A stretch of DNA of 50,419 nt from an uncultured Bacilli bacterium (GTDB lineage: Bacteria > Bacillota_I > Bacilli_A > RF39 > UBA660): positions 1 through 50,419 of the forward strand of contig CANQZM010000004.1 in the NCBI GenBank assembly GCA_947628345.1. The letters are read 5' to 3'. The position numbers and the translations under genes are program-made. Position 1 is the stretch's first letter. Every line of letters begins with the position of its first letter. Shown one piece after another: positions 33,299 to 43,300 of this stretch. The notes under the pieces are model-generated. The model was not told where the DNA came from and did not search any database. It worked only from the letters and a program-made list of their open reading frames with translations.

Positions 33299-33321
33299 AG
33301 AAGTGATTTTTCACTTCTTTA
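33296..33321 (+). promoter_or_regulatory. Hairpin between precursor and maturase genes
   Basis: Perfect 11-bp stem TAAAGAAGTGA (33296-33306) / TCACTTCTTTA (33311-33321), loop TTTT. It starts in the peptide's stop codon. The following AGGTTTATTTGG has only a weak T-tract, so it should act as a leaky terminator or 3' mRNA stabiliser, leaving much more precursor than enzyme mRNA. Confidence 0.8.
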
Positions 33322-33340
33322 GGTTTATTTGGAGGTTTTT

Positions 33341-34603
33341 ATGAAAATAAGTAATTATAATATTATAAAGAAATATGGTGACGAAATTTTAGTTTATAAT
33401 TCTTTTTCCAAATCTAGTCTTTTTTTAGATAAAAATTCAGATACAGCTGCTTTTGAAAATATTGAAGCTTTTAAAAAGTTATCTAAAAAAGAACAAAAGA
33501 TATTAATTGATAACGGATTTGTTATTGACGATAATCGTGATGAGTTTTCTGAAATAAAATATATTTATCAACAAAAATATTTTGAAACAAATTTCTTTAA
33601 TATTGTTTTAGTTCCTTCATTGTCATGTAATTTTAAGTGTCCATATTGTTGTGAAAAAGACTATACTTGTGGTAAGCAAAATATAAAAAAATATTTTTCA
33701 GGTCTAAAAAACTATGCAGCAAAAAATTTTCATTTACATAATGTAGTACAAATAAGTTTGTTTGGTGGAGAACCATTACTTTATGTTAAAGAATGTCTTG
33801 AATTTTTGGATTGGGTAAAACAAGATGCTGAAAAATATGGTTATCAATATTTTACTAGTGTAGTTACTAATGGGTCTCTTTTAACTGAGGAAAATTTTAC
33901 AGATTTACTAAACCATAATCTTTATTCTTTACAAATAACAATTGATTCTGATAAAACAAATCATGATTCAATGAGAATTTTCAAAAATGGAGAAAAAACT
34001 TTTGATTTACTTATTGAAAAAATTAATAAACTAATACCTATATCAAAAGATTATGAAAAATTTAAATTTGTTTTACGTATAAATTTAAATAATACAACGG
34101 TAGATAAAGTTAAAACAACATTAGAATGTATAGAGAAGGAAAATAGAAAGTATGTTCATTTATTGATACGTGCTATTTATAATACTCATGCTTATAATGA
34201 AAAAAATAGTAATAATGTAAATGCCTTAAAAGAGTATTTTGATTTGGGTATGCAATTAGGGTTTCCTGTTTTAAAAGAAAAATATAATTATCAAACATGT
34301 GAAGCTTGTGCGGATAGAAAATTTTTCTATTTAATGCCAGATTTATCTATTTGGAAGTGTATTAACGATATAGGCTATGAAAATTGTAAAATAGGGAACT
34401 TAACTGATAGTGGAGAAGTAGAGTTAATTCCAGAAAATATAGTTGATTGGTATAATAGTTGTATGTCTGCTTTTTCAGATCCTGAGTGTATAAAATGTAA
34501 ATTGTTACCAGATTGTTTAGGTGGATGTCCTCTCCATAAGTGCAAAAACCATAAAAAATCTTGTCGAACATTTGATATGGCCTGTTTGCCTTTTATATAT
34601 TAA
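33341..34603 (+). CDS. Radical SAM/SPASM peptide maturase
   Basis: A 420-residue enzyme. The N-terminal region (about 1-80) looks like a peptide-recognition segment ending L-I-D-N-G-F-V-I. The radical SAM motif C-N-F-K-C-P-Y-C puts the [4Fe-4S] ligands at C96, C100 and C103; the F-G-G-E-P GGE motif follows. The C-terminal SPASM domain carries many cysteines (C-E-A-C ... W-K-C ... N-C-K-I-G-N-L ... C-I-K-C-x5-C-L-G-G-C-P ... C) for auxiliary clusters. Such enzymes form Cys-to-carbon thioether bonds on ribosomal peptides. GGAGG is spaced 5 bases before ATG 33341. It lies 43 bases after the precursor stop, behind the hairpin. Confidence 0.9.
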   Translation: MKISNYNIIKKYGDEILVYNSFSKSSLFLDKNSDTAAFENIEAFKKLSKKEQKILIDNGFVIDDNRDEFSEIKYIYQQKYFETNFFNIVLVPSLSCNFKCPYCCEKDYTCGKQNIKKYFSGLKNYAAKNFHLHNVVQISLFGGEPLLYVKECLEFLDWVKQDAEKYGYQYFTSVVTNGSLLTEENFTDLLNHNLYSLQITIDSDKTNHDSMRIFKNGEKTFDLLIEKINKLIPISKDYEKFKFVLRINLNNTTVDKVKTTLECIEKENRKYVHLLIRAIYNTHAYNEKNSNNVNALKEYFDLGMQLGFPVLKEKYNYQTCEACADRKFFYLMPDLSIWKCINDIGYENCKIGNLTDSGEVELIPENIVDWYNSCMSAFSDPECIKCKLLPDCLGGCPLHKCKNHKKSCRTFDMACLPFIY

Positions 34604-34614
34604 TATGGTGAGTT

Positions 34615-35502
34615 ATGAATAATAATCAAAATAGAAATTCTAAGTATGATGTTTTATATCATTTACAAGCTAAGTTAAAACATGCTTATTATCAATTAAA
34701 TGATATGAGTGCCTGCATAGATATTGGGAAAAATAGAAATGATCAACAAGATGGAGTTTTAATTATAAGGCATCCTCTTAATCATCAATTTAAAATGTTA
34801 GCAATTGCTGATGGTATGGGAGGATTAAGTAATGGTGCCTTAGCAAGTAATATAGCCTTATGTCAACTAATATATTGGTTTGAACAATTACCTATAAATT
34901 ATTTTAAATCCGAGTCAAATATATACACGCAGGTTGAAAATAAAATAAAGGAGATAAATGCACTCATTAAAAAATATTGTAATGGTGGTGGAACAACATT
35001 ATCCATAGCTATTATCAGTTCCTGTAATACCTTTTTATTGAATATTGGCGATTCACGAATTTATTTATCTAATAAAAATAAATTAGAACAAGTTAGTATA
35101 GATCACTCGATTGTGTGGAATTTATATATGCAAAAGAAAATTATGAGTAAAGATGATATGAGATATCATAGATTAAATCATCTTATTACCTCAAGTTTAG
35201 GTGGTTCTAATAAAAAGTTACTTATTAATGAATTAATTGTGTCTAATCAAGATTATGAAAGGATTTTTCTTTTTACGGATGGTGTTACAGATTGTTTATC
35301 TGATGATCAATTACAAACAATAGTCAGTAATAATAATTCAGAAAGTGTTGCTAATCAAATTGTAGAATATGCATTACAAAGTAATTCGAAAAATTGTGAG
35401 TTATCTGTAAAAGACTATTATAATAGTATATTAGGAGGAAAAGATAATACATCAGCAGCTGTATTAGTAAAAAAAGGAGCTTTTTATGGAAAAAAAATAT
35501 AA
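34615..35502 (+). CDS. PP2C-type Ser/Thr protein phosphatase
   Basis: A 295-residue metal-dependent phosphatase. All motifs are present in order: a D-I-G-x-x-R-N-x-Q-D start, A-I-A-D-G-M-G-G, G-G-T-T-L-S-I-A, N-I-G-D-S-R-I-Y-L, F-T-D-G-V-T-D and G-K-D-N-T-S. It is probably active and cytoplasmic (no membrane helix). It starts 12 bases after the maturase stop and its end overlaps the kinase-like gene by 17 bases, so it belongs to the operon. Its substrate may be the peptide, the maturase or a host regulator; none is shown. PP2C normally partners a Ser/Thr kinase (PrkC), but the neighbour here is a phosphotransferase of another family. Confidence 0.9.
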   Translation: MNNNQNRNSKYDVLYHLQAKLKHAYYQLNDMSACIDIGKNRNDQQDGVLIIRHPLNHQFKMLAIADGMGGLSNGALASNIALCQLIYWFEQLPINYFKSESNIYTQVENKIKEINALIKKYCNGGGTTLSIAIISSCNTFLLNIGDSRIYLSNKNKLEQVSIDHSIVWNLYMQKKIMSKDDMRYHRLNHLITSSLGGSNKKLLINELIVSNQDYERIFLFTDGVTDCLSDDQLQTIVSNNNSESVANQIVEYALQSNSKNCELSVKDYYNSILGGKDNTSAAVLVKKGAFYGKKI

Positions 35503-36382
35503 ACAGTGGCGTGATTTGATTTTGGATCCTTTTGAAATTAAATTTAAAAAAATCAAATTAAATAAAATTATTAATTATTTTCCTGCTGGAAATGATGTTT
35601 TAGAGTGTGAGTGTTATATTGATAATATTTCATCCATTGTTGTTTTAAAAATTGAACGAAGTAAAATGGCTGATTTTGACACTGAAGAAAAAAACTTGAA
35701 GTTATTATACAAAAATAATTATATAAATTTTATCCCTAAAGTTTATGAGTCTGGTAAGGTGCAAAATAGAAAATATCTTATTTTAGAAAAAATTGAAGGT
35801 AACAGATTATCAGATATTGTTGAGCAAAAGTTATCTAAATTCGAATTACAGGTATATTTAAAAAAATATGGTAAAATGTTAGCAAAAGTTCATAAAATTC
35901 CTATAGATGGATTTAATATGGCAAAGCAAAGAATTATTAATGATGTTCCTAAAATTGAAGATTATCCTCAAATTGATAAATTTATTCAACCATATATTAC
36001 ATATTTAAAAGATAATAAACCTGTTATAGAAATGAATACTTTTATACATGGAGATTTTCATTATGCTAATGTTTTATGGAAAAATAAAGAAATTATTGGA
36101 TTGTTAGATTTCGAATATAGTGGAAAAGGGTTTAAGGAGCAAGACATTGCTTGGGCATGTGTATTAAGGCCTAATCAACAATTTATGAATAATGTAGGAG
36201 ATATTAAAGCCTTTTTAACGGGCTATTTAGAGGATGGAAAATTTGATTATGAAAAATTAAAATGGTGCCTTATTAATGCTTATTGTCATTTTTATTTGAT
36301 GAATATTGATGATACAAATTATATAAAACAAATAGACTTGTTGTTAAATTCTATAAAAAATGATAAAATAAGAATCAATTAG
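35486..36382 (+). CDS. APH/choline-kinase-like phosphotransferase
   Basis: A 298-residue kinase of the aminoglycoside phosphotransferase superfamily. Visible: a lysine strand V-V-L-K-I-E-R, hinge Y-L-I-L-E-K-I-E-G, the Brenner motif H-G-D-F-H-Y-A-N (catalytic Asp, metal Asn) and L-L-D-F-E-Y-S, whose D-F-E form is common in choline/ethanolamine and thiamine kinases. It transfers phosphate to a small molecule or peptide; the substrate is unknown. Antibiotic resistance is not implied. ATG 35486 has AAAAGGAGC upstream, inside the phosphatase gene. The coupling and overlap with a phosphatase suggest opposing steps. Confidence 0.85.
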   Translation: MEKKYKQWRDLILDPFEIKFKKIKLNKIINYFPAGNDVLECECYIDNISSIVVLKIERSKMADFDTEEKNLKLLYKNNYINFIPKVYESGKVQNRKYLILEKIEGNRLSDIVEQKLSKFELQVYLKKYGKMLAKVHKIPIDGFNMAKQRIINDVPKIEDYPQIDKFIQPYITYLKDNKPVIEMNTFIHGDFHYANVLWKNKEIIGLLDFEYSGKGFKEQDIAWACVLRPNQQFMNNVGDIKAFLTGYLEDGKFDYEKLKWCLINAYCHFYLMNIDDTNYIKQIDLLLNSIKNDKIRIN

Positions 36383-36411
36383 TTTTGTTTCATACAGGGA
36401 GGTGATTAAAA

Positions 36412-38466
36412 ATGTCTATGGATCAATCAGAATTAAAAAAAGAAAAAGAATACTTAGAAAAAGTAAAAGAAGTGTTGAAATCTATAATTGATGAAGCTAA
36501 AAAACATGTTGAGTATAGTGTTAAGGATATAAATGGTTTAAAACGTTTTATGTGGGATAACTTATCAGACTATACAGATGAGGAAAGAGCTTTGGCATTA
36601 TATGAAGTTGATCATAGTGTAGATATTACAAATCAGCAAATTAGTTCTATTTCAAAATATGAAAAGGCACTAAATTCTCCCTATTTTGGTAAAATTGTTT
36701 TTAAAGAAGAAAATGATGATGAAGAATTAGATATATATATTGGTTTAACTTCTGTTCAAAATAAAATACAATTTTATGTCTATGATTGGCGAGCTCCTGT
36801 TTCTAGTATGTTTTATAATTATGAATTAGGATCTGCTAGTTATAATACTCCTGGCGGTAAAGTTTGTGGAGAAATTTTATCAAAAACACAATTTAAAATA
36901 GTTGATGGTAAGATGGTAAGATGTTTTTCTAGTGATATCAATATTGATGATGAATATTTGCAGGAAATTTTAGTTACCTCTTCTAGTGACAAAATGAAGA
37001 ATATAGTTAGTACTATTCAAAGAGAGCAAAATACGATAATTCGTAATGATAAAGATAAATACTTAATAGTTCAAGGGGCAGCCGGTAGTGGAAAAACTTC
37101 GGTAGCATTACATCGTATAGCTTATCTTCTATATAAAGATATATATTTAAAGTCTAATAATGTTTTAATATTGTCTCCTAGTGATGTTTTTTCTGATTAT
37201 ATTTCTAATGTGTTACCAGAATTAGGAGAACAAAATGTTTTAACCTCTACATTTAGTGAATTTGCATCTTCATATTTAAAACCCTATAAAAATATTGAAA
37301 ATTATAGTCAATTTTTAGAAAGAGTATATAATAAATCAGCCCAGGAGAACCATATAATTGAATACAAGATGTCTACTCAATATGAGAAGGATCTTAATGA
37401 TTTTATAAAATTGTATGAGAACAGCATATCTTTTTCATATAATATAAAAATGGGTAATAACTGTATTAGTGCACAAGAATTAAAAAAATTATTTATGGAT
37501 AAATTTAAAAAATTCCCTTTTAAGGAAAGACTTGAGTTATTGTCTGAATATGTGTGCAATCGTTTAGGATTGGCAAAAAAAACATATATGAATAGAATAA
37601 AAAAACAATTACAAGAATCTAGTGGTCTTGAATTGGATTATTATAATTTATATTTGCTTTTTCTAAAAAATCAATTTAAGAATCAACCTTCTAGTATTTT
37701 AATGACTAATAATCAAGTTCCATATGAAGATATTTCAGGATTGTTATATATGTATTTTACAATCAATGGTTATCCAAATTACAATCATATTCGTCAGGTG
37801 GTAATAGATGAAGCTCAGGATTACACATCATTTCAAATTAATATAATGAAAAATATATTTAAAAATTCAGCTTTTACCGTTTTAGGAGATATAAATCAGG
37901 GCTTAAATCCATTTAATAATGAAACCCTTTATGATATTTCAAATTTATTTTCATCTGCTAAATATATAGAATTAACTAAAACGTATAGATCTAGTCAAGA
38001 AATTATTGATTATTCTAATCAAATTTTAAACATAAACAATGCTTGCTCTGTCAGAAGACCTATAGATATTCCTGTTGAAATTAAAACGTGTTCAAAGCAA
38101 GACATATTTTCCAATCTACGTGAAGATATAGAAAATATGAAAAATAATCGCATGAATAAGATTGCCGTTATTACTAGAACAAATAATCAGGCAAAAAAGA
38201 TATTTAAAGAATTAAGTAATTATGAATTACCTGAAATACAATTAATTTCTTCAAGTGATACTCAAATAAAAGAATCTATTATTGTTATTCCTTCTTATTT
38301 ATCTAAAGGTTTAGAATTTGATGGGGTTATAGCCTATAACGATTTAGATGATAGTTATAGATCAGGAGATGAAAAGCTTTATTATGTAGTTTGTACAAGA
38401 GCCCAAAATCAATTAACCATATATAACGAACCTCAAAAGATCTTAAAACGAAATCCCAATAGATAG
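36412..38466 (+). CDS. helD: HelD-like superfamily 1 helicase/translocase
   Basis: A 684-residue UvrD-like protein with the HelD layout: N-terminal coiled coil (about 3-50, the arm that enters the RNA polymerase secondary channel), Y-D-W-R-A-P-V-S-S-M-F-Y, Walker A G-A-A-G-S-G-K-T-S, V-I-D-E-A-Q-D-Y, L-G-D-I-N-Q, T-Y-R-S-S-Q-E-I, L-S-K-G-L-E-F-D and Y-V-V-C-T-R-A. HelD frees stalled RNA polymerase from DNA; related HelR-type proteins protect polymerase from rifamycins. It is shorter than B. subtilis HelD (774) but complete in motifs. SD GGGAGGTGAT, 29 bases after the phosphotransferase stop; the operon terminator follows it. Confidence 0.9.
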   Translation: MSMDQSELKKEKEYLEKVKEVLKSIIDEAKKHVEYSVKDINGLKRFMWDNLSDYTDEERALALYEVDHSVDITNQQISSISKYEKALNSPYFGKIVFKEENDDEELDIYIGLTSVQNKIQFYVYDWRAPVSSMFYNYELGSASYNTPGGKVCGEILSKTQFKIVDGKMVRCFSSDINIDDEYLQEILVTSSSDKMKNIVSTIQREQNTIIRNDKDKYLIVQGAAGSGKTSVALHRIAYLLYKDIYLKSNNVLILSPSDVFSDYISNVLPELGEQNVLTSTFSEFASSYLKPYKNIENYSQFLERVYNKSAQENHIIEYKMSTQYEKDLNDFIKLYENSISFSYNIKMGNNCISAQELKKLFMDKFKKFPFKERLELLSEYVCNRLGLAKKTYMNRIKKQLQESSGLELDYYNLYLLFLKNQFKNQPSSILMTNNQVPYEDISGLLYMYFTINGYPNYNHIRQVVIDEAQDYTSFQINIMKNIFKNSAFTVLGDINQGLNPFNNETLYDISNLFSSAKYIELTKTYRSSQEIIDYSNQILNINNACSVRRPIDIPVEIKTCSKQDIFSNLREDIENMKNNRMNKIAVITRTNNQAKKIFKELSNYELPEIQLISSSDTQIKESIIVIPSYLSKGLEFDGVIAYNDLDDSYRSGDEKLYYVVCTRAQNQLTIYNEPQKILKRNPNR

Positions 38467-38493
38467 ATTTAATAATTATTTTAATATTATGAT

Positions 38494-38515
38494 AAAAACC
38501 TAGCAAGGTTTTTTT
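38494..38515 (+). terminator. Intrinsic terminator of the RiPP operon
   Basis: Stem AAAAACCT (38494-38501) / AGGTTTTT (38506-38513), 4-nt loop, T-run. Confidence 0.85.
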
Positions 38516-38529
38516 TAATAAAGAAAAAT

Positions 38530-38703
38530 TAGTATATGTGACAGAAAAATAGAACTAGAAGAGGGAAAAGCAAATATAATTTATCTAGAGAAAAACTTAA
38601 TAATTTAAATAAAAAAATTAGAAGAAAGATAAGCTAAATTAGAATTGTAAGGAAAACATGATTTAATACTATTGGGTTCAATTATTGCCTTAGTCTTTAA
38701 TTA
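38530..38703 (+). pseudogene. Possible remnant of a small gene
   Basis: No intact gene lies in the 322 bases 38467-38788. One frame reads R-K-I-E-L-E-E-G-K-A-N-I-I-Y-L-E, stop, I-K-K-L-E-E-R, stop, A-K-L-E-L, stop, then G-K-H-D-L-I-L-L-G-S-I-I-A-L-V-F-N, stop. The charged coiled-coil-like part followed by a hydrophobic run looks like a decayed small mobilisation or plasmid-type protein, but this is weak. It may be non-coding AT-rich filler. Confidence 0.25.
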
Positions 38704-38736
38704 ACATTATATTATCTTGAGCAAGATTATAACTAT

Positions 38737-38764
38737 TTGAAACATAGTTTTTTTATGGTATACT
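38737..38764 (+). promoter_or_regulatory. Promoter of the small membrane-protein gene
   Basis: TTGAAA (38737-38742), 16 bases, TATACT (38759-38764) with TG at 38756-38757. Confidence 0.7.
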
Positions 38765-38788
38765 GATTAAAGGAAAGTTGGCGTAAAT

Positions 38789-39223
38789 ATGTCTCAAAAT
38801 AAATTAATTAATAAAATAAAAAGAAAACAAAATGAAATATTTATTTTAAGTACATTTGTGATAATGACATTAATATTTATTAGTTCTCTTTACTATATTA
38901 AATTGCGCGATAATACGATTAACAACGATTTTTTGGTTGTATTTAAGGGAGAATTAAACAATAATGTTTACTCAACTTATTTGTATGAAAATAAAAAAAA
39001 GGTTGGTAATAAGACAAAAATTGAATATAAATATATCAATACTACACTTACAACACAATTAGACAGTACTAATTATGTTGAAAAAGTTACAAAAAAGGGC
39101 ACAATAAAGAAAAAGAGGAAAATATTTGAAATTGCAGAGAAAAATCATGCTAATTCTTATGTTGTATTAAATGATAATTTTAAGATTTATTCTATAGAGC
39201 AATTTAGGCAAATTTTTAAGTAA
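38789..39223 (+). CDS. Single-pass membrane protein of unknown function
   Basis: A 144-residue protein with a basic N-terminus (about 1-16), one membrane helix (about 18-37) and a basic extracytoplasmic domain of about 100 residues, with alternating strands and several Tyr and Lys. No domain recognised. It lies 17 bases before the acyltransferase gene and probably shares its promoter; a role beside it at the cell surface is plausible but not shown. Confidence 0.6.
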   Translation: MSQNKLINKIKRKQNEIFILSTFVIMTLIFISSLYYIKLRDNTINNDFLVVFKGELNNNVYSTYLYENKKKVGNKTKIEYKYINTTLTTQLDSTNYVEKVTKKGTIKKKRKIFEIAEKNHANSYVVLNDNFKIYSIEQFRQIFK

Positions 39224-39240
39224 GTAGTAAAGGAGAAAAA

Positions 39241-40230
39241 ATGAAACAGACGAGAGAATATTCTTTTGATATACTTAGGGCAATATCCATGGTAATGGTA
39301 ATAATAATTCATGTATCAAATATTTATTGTAGAAAATATGGATTAATAAGTTCTAATTCATATGTTTTTTCATTAATATTTAATACTATTTCACGTGTAA
39401 GTGTTCCAATTTTTTTTATGATAAGCGGAGCTCTTTTATTAAATAGAAACTTTGATAAAAGTAAATATATAAATAGGATAATTAAATTTATTATTTTAAT
39501 TGTTGCTTGGGATATTATTTATTTAATTTGGGAATATTTATATTTGGGAATAAAATATGATAAATTATATATGTTATTAGTTAGCCCTTATCGAGCTCAT
39601 TTGTGGTTTTTATATACTATTATAATTTTGTATCTTATTCAGCCAATCTTAAAGTACATTTTAAATAAGGCAAATAATTTAATAAAAATATGTTTATTTA
39701 TTCTTTGGTTTATTTTTTCTACACTAAGTATGTATAATTATACAATTGCCCAAATTTTTACTATTTTTTGTTATATAGGTTATTTTGTTATTGGTTATTA
39801 TTTATATAACTACATTAAAAATCAAAAACTTAATAAATATAATATAATTGCAATACTAATGCTTTTAATATCTTATAGTGCTAGTATATATTTAAATTAT
39901 AAATCAACACTTCAGTTTAATATGTTTTATAATAACTTTTTTGCCTATAGAGCTCCATATATTATTTTGTGTTCATTTGTTTTATTTACATTGATTTATA
40001 ATTGGTTTCATTCATCTAAGCCTCATAATATTATTATGTTTTTTTCTGATATATCGTTAGGAGTATATTTAATTCATGGTATTTTTTTAGATATAACTAC
40101 TAAAATATTTGATTATACTAAAATAAATGCTTTGATTGGTGTGCCATTATTTACAATTATTATTTTTATTTGTAGTATTATTTCTGTTTATATCTTAAGA
40201 AAAAGCAAAATATTATCAAAAATATTATAA
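39241..40230 (+). CDS. Membrane acyltransferase (acyltransferase-3 family)
   Basis: A 329-residue integral membrane protein with about ten helices. Family marks: an N-terminal R-E-Y-S-F-D-I-L-R-A-I-S, a catalytic-type H at I-I-H-V-S-N, R-V-S-V-P-I-F-F-M-I-S-G-A-L-L-L, and H-L-W-F-L-Y. These enzymes O-acylate surface sugars, lipids or peptidoglycan. There is no fused SGNH domain, unlike OatA. The substrate could be wall polymer or, speculatively, the neighbouring peptide. SD AAAGGAGAAAA. Confidence 0.85.
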   Translation: MKQTREYSFDILRAISMVMVIIIHVSNIYCRKYGLISSNSYVFSLIFNTISRVSVPIFFMISGALLLNRNFDKSKYINRIIKFIILIVAWDIIYLIWEYLYLGIKYDKLYMLLVSPYRAHLWFLYTIIILYLIQPILKYILNKANNLIKICLFILWFIFSTLSMYNYTIAQIFTIFCYIGYFVIGYYLYNYIKNQKLNKYNIIAILMLLISYSASIYLNYKSTLQFNMFYNNFFAYRAPYIILCSFVLFTLIYNWFHSSKPHNIIMFFSDISLGVYLIHGIFLDITTKIFDYTKINALIGVPLFTIIIFICSIISVYILRKSKILSKIL

Positions 40231-40356
40231 ATAATATTAGCTTAAATAAACATATAGTATGAAATATAAAGAAAGTTTAAAAAGAAAATACATTTTTAAT
40301 ACAAAAATTTGTCGAAATATGATACAATATAATCAATAAAATAGGAGTCGTTGATT

Positions 40357-43300
40357 ATGAATAAAAAAGGTAGAGGTATTTTACTTGTAATTTTGATTAT
40401 AATATGTATTTTTGGTTGTATTCATTTGAAATCTAATAAATTATTAAAAAATAATAAAAATGACTTAATTAATATTTCCTATCTATCTGAAGATTTTATG
40501 AACAATTATTTTAAAGCAATTGGAAAAGTTACTTCAGATGAAGAAAAAGCAAATATGCTTATTGTAATATCTAACACTGAAATTAGTAATTCATATGGGG
40601 CTAAAAATATTATTGAAGCACCAAATAATCAGTATATATTACAATATGATTCTAAAAATACTAAGAATAAGGCATTAGCTAAACTTAAAAATGATAAATC
40701 AATAAGTAGTGTTGAAGAAAATATTATTTATAAAACTGAAGAAGTAAATTATAATTCATGGGGAATTAAACAAATGTCATTAGATTATGCTACTGACATA
40801 GCAAATACTAATAATAATATTAAGGATGTTACTGTCGCAATAATTGATACAGGATGTGATCTTACTTTATTTAATAAAAATTATAGTGGAAGAATAATAG
40901 AAACATATAACGTCTTAGAAGAATCAGCAAATACTATGACTGATGAAAACGGTCATGGTACTCATATTGCTGGAACAATTGCTGAAGGAACACCTTTAAA
41001 TGTAAAGATACTCCCTGTTAAAGTTTCAAAAAAATCAACAATGTATAATACAGATATTGTCGCAGGAATAAATTATATTACTTATAATAAAAAAGCTGAT
41101 GTCATAAATATGAGTTTTGGAAGTTATTATAACAGTGAAGCTATTGCTCAAGCAATTGATGCAGCTAATAAACAGAATATAATTAGTGTAAGCGCAGCAG
41201 GAAATGATAATACAGATAAAAAGTGTTTCCCTGCAGCACTTGATAGTACAATTTCTGTTGCATCAGTTGATTCAGAATTAACAAAATCAAGTTTTTCAAA
41301 TTACGGTTCTGAAATTACATTTGCTGCTCCAGGGACTAATATTAAAAGTATTAATGGTACTAAAAGTGGAACTTCTATGGCTACTCCTCACGCTGTAAGT
41401 GCCGTTGCTATTTTGAAAAGTTATAATAAAAATTTAACTTTAAATAATGTTGTAGACATTTTAAAAGAAAATACTATTGACTTAGGTGAAGAAGGATGGG
41501 ATCCATATTATGGATATGGACTAATCTCTTTTAATAATGTGCAATTTTGTGATAATACTTATTGTGATGAATATGGTGTATATAAAAACTTAAATAAAAA
41601 CATTGATAAAATTGAATTAGTAGAGTTAAAATTTACAAAATATAATTATTATTCATTGACCAATATTATGGCTAGTAAAATTAGGGTCTATTATATTGAT
41701 GGTACTAATGAAGAAATGCTACTAAGCAAATTACCTAATTTAGAGGTTTTAAATTATGATTCTATATCTAAGCAAGAGCAAAATGTAACTATTAAGACAA
41801 ATGATGTAAGTATAAATATAAATGTTACAAATCCAGATAATTATGAAAGTGGCTGGGAATATAATGATCTTGATAATGGAAGAGTTGAACTAATTGGATA
41901 TAAAAATCATGGATTAAATGTTAATAGATTATACATTCCCGATACAATTGATGGAAAAACAGTAGTTTCTTTTGCTGATAATGTTCAATTTAGTAAGTTA
42001 GCTGATTTTTCATCATATGAATATTTATATTTACCAACGAATTTTATGCGAATTGGAACTTATTCTTTATCAGAAACAAGTATAAAAAATATATATGGCA
42101 GTAGCACAGGAATAGAGATAGGTTCACATGGATTAGAATCTAGTTCTATAGTTTCTTTAGATGTTCCTATAATTAAAATTGAAGATAATGCATTCAAAAA
42201 TGATTATGAATTAATCCGCATTAATGTATCAAAAAAAGTAAATGAAATAGGTGATTATGCATTTTATAATTGTAAAAAATTAATGGAAGTTAATAATTTA
42301 AATGATGTAGCATATCGATATGTTTTACGTGTTGGAGAATATGCATTTTATAATTGTAAAGCCTTATCACAATTTGAATTAGATATAAATGGAGTTATTG
42401 ATGAATATGCATTTGCAAATTGTTCTTCATTAACTACTATGAATTTATTAAATGTTGATTCAATTGGAGCATATGCATTTTATAGTAGTGGTATATCGAA
42501 GGCATCTTTTGGATCAAATTTAGAAGTACTATCAAAGTCTTCTTTTGAAAATTGTATGCACTTAACTTCAATTGATGTTATAAAAGGAAGAATTGAATCT
42601 CGTGCCTTTTGGAATTCTAATATTAGTCAAATTTCTATTACTAGTAGGGTAGAATATATTGCTGAAGATTCTTTCGCATATTCACCTATTAAAACACAAA
42701 CTGGAACTTTGAATGAAAACGGTATATATAAAGTAGTTCCTGGTTTAGGAATAGTAGAAAATGGTAATAAGTTATTAGTTGGTTTTACTAATGCTATAGG
42801 TGCAAGTAATACTAATATACCAGACTATATTACTGAAATAGGAAATTATGCATTTACAGGTAACAATACACTAGAAAACATAATTATACCAGAGAATGTT
42901 ACTAGTATAGGAGAGTATGCTTTTAAAGATTGTTATCAATTATCAAATGTTTATATGTTTGGAAATAGTATAAAGCTTGGAAAAGATACATTTAAAAGGA
43001 CATATGAGGGGGAAATTAAAAATAATGAATTAATAATATATGTTCATAAAGATTCAGACTTAAAGCAAACTGTTGCTAAACAAGGGTTAAATTATAGACA
43101 TATTGAACCAGATGAGATGGTAGTGATTGATCAAAAAGGTAAATATAAAGCATTTGAACAGGTTGATTATAATGATATTTCTGTAAAATTAATATATCAT
43201 GAAGCTACATATCGTGAGGAAATTCTTTCCACAATGAATTATGGTATTGTTACTCCTTTATCTAATGGTGTTGGCTATATTATATCTTATCAAGATGGTT

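Noticed and set aside
35486-36382. Aminoglycoside resistance gene
   Set aside because: The Brenner motif marks only the APH superfamily; the D-F-E form and the operon context point to another substrate.
40300-40333. Promoter of the subtilase (TTGTCG and TATAAT)
   Set aside because: The spacing is only 13 bases; no convincing -35/-10 pair was found, although a promoter somewhere in 40231-40356 is likely.
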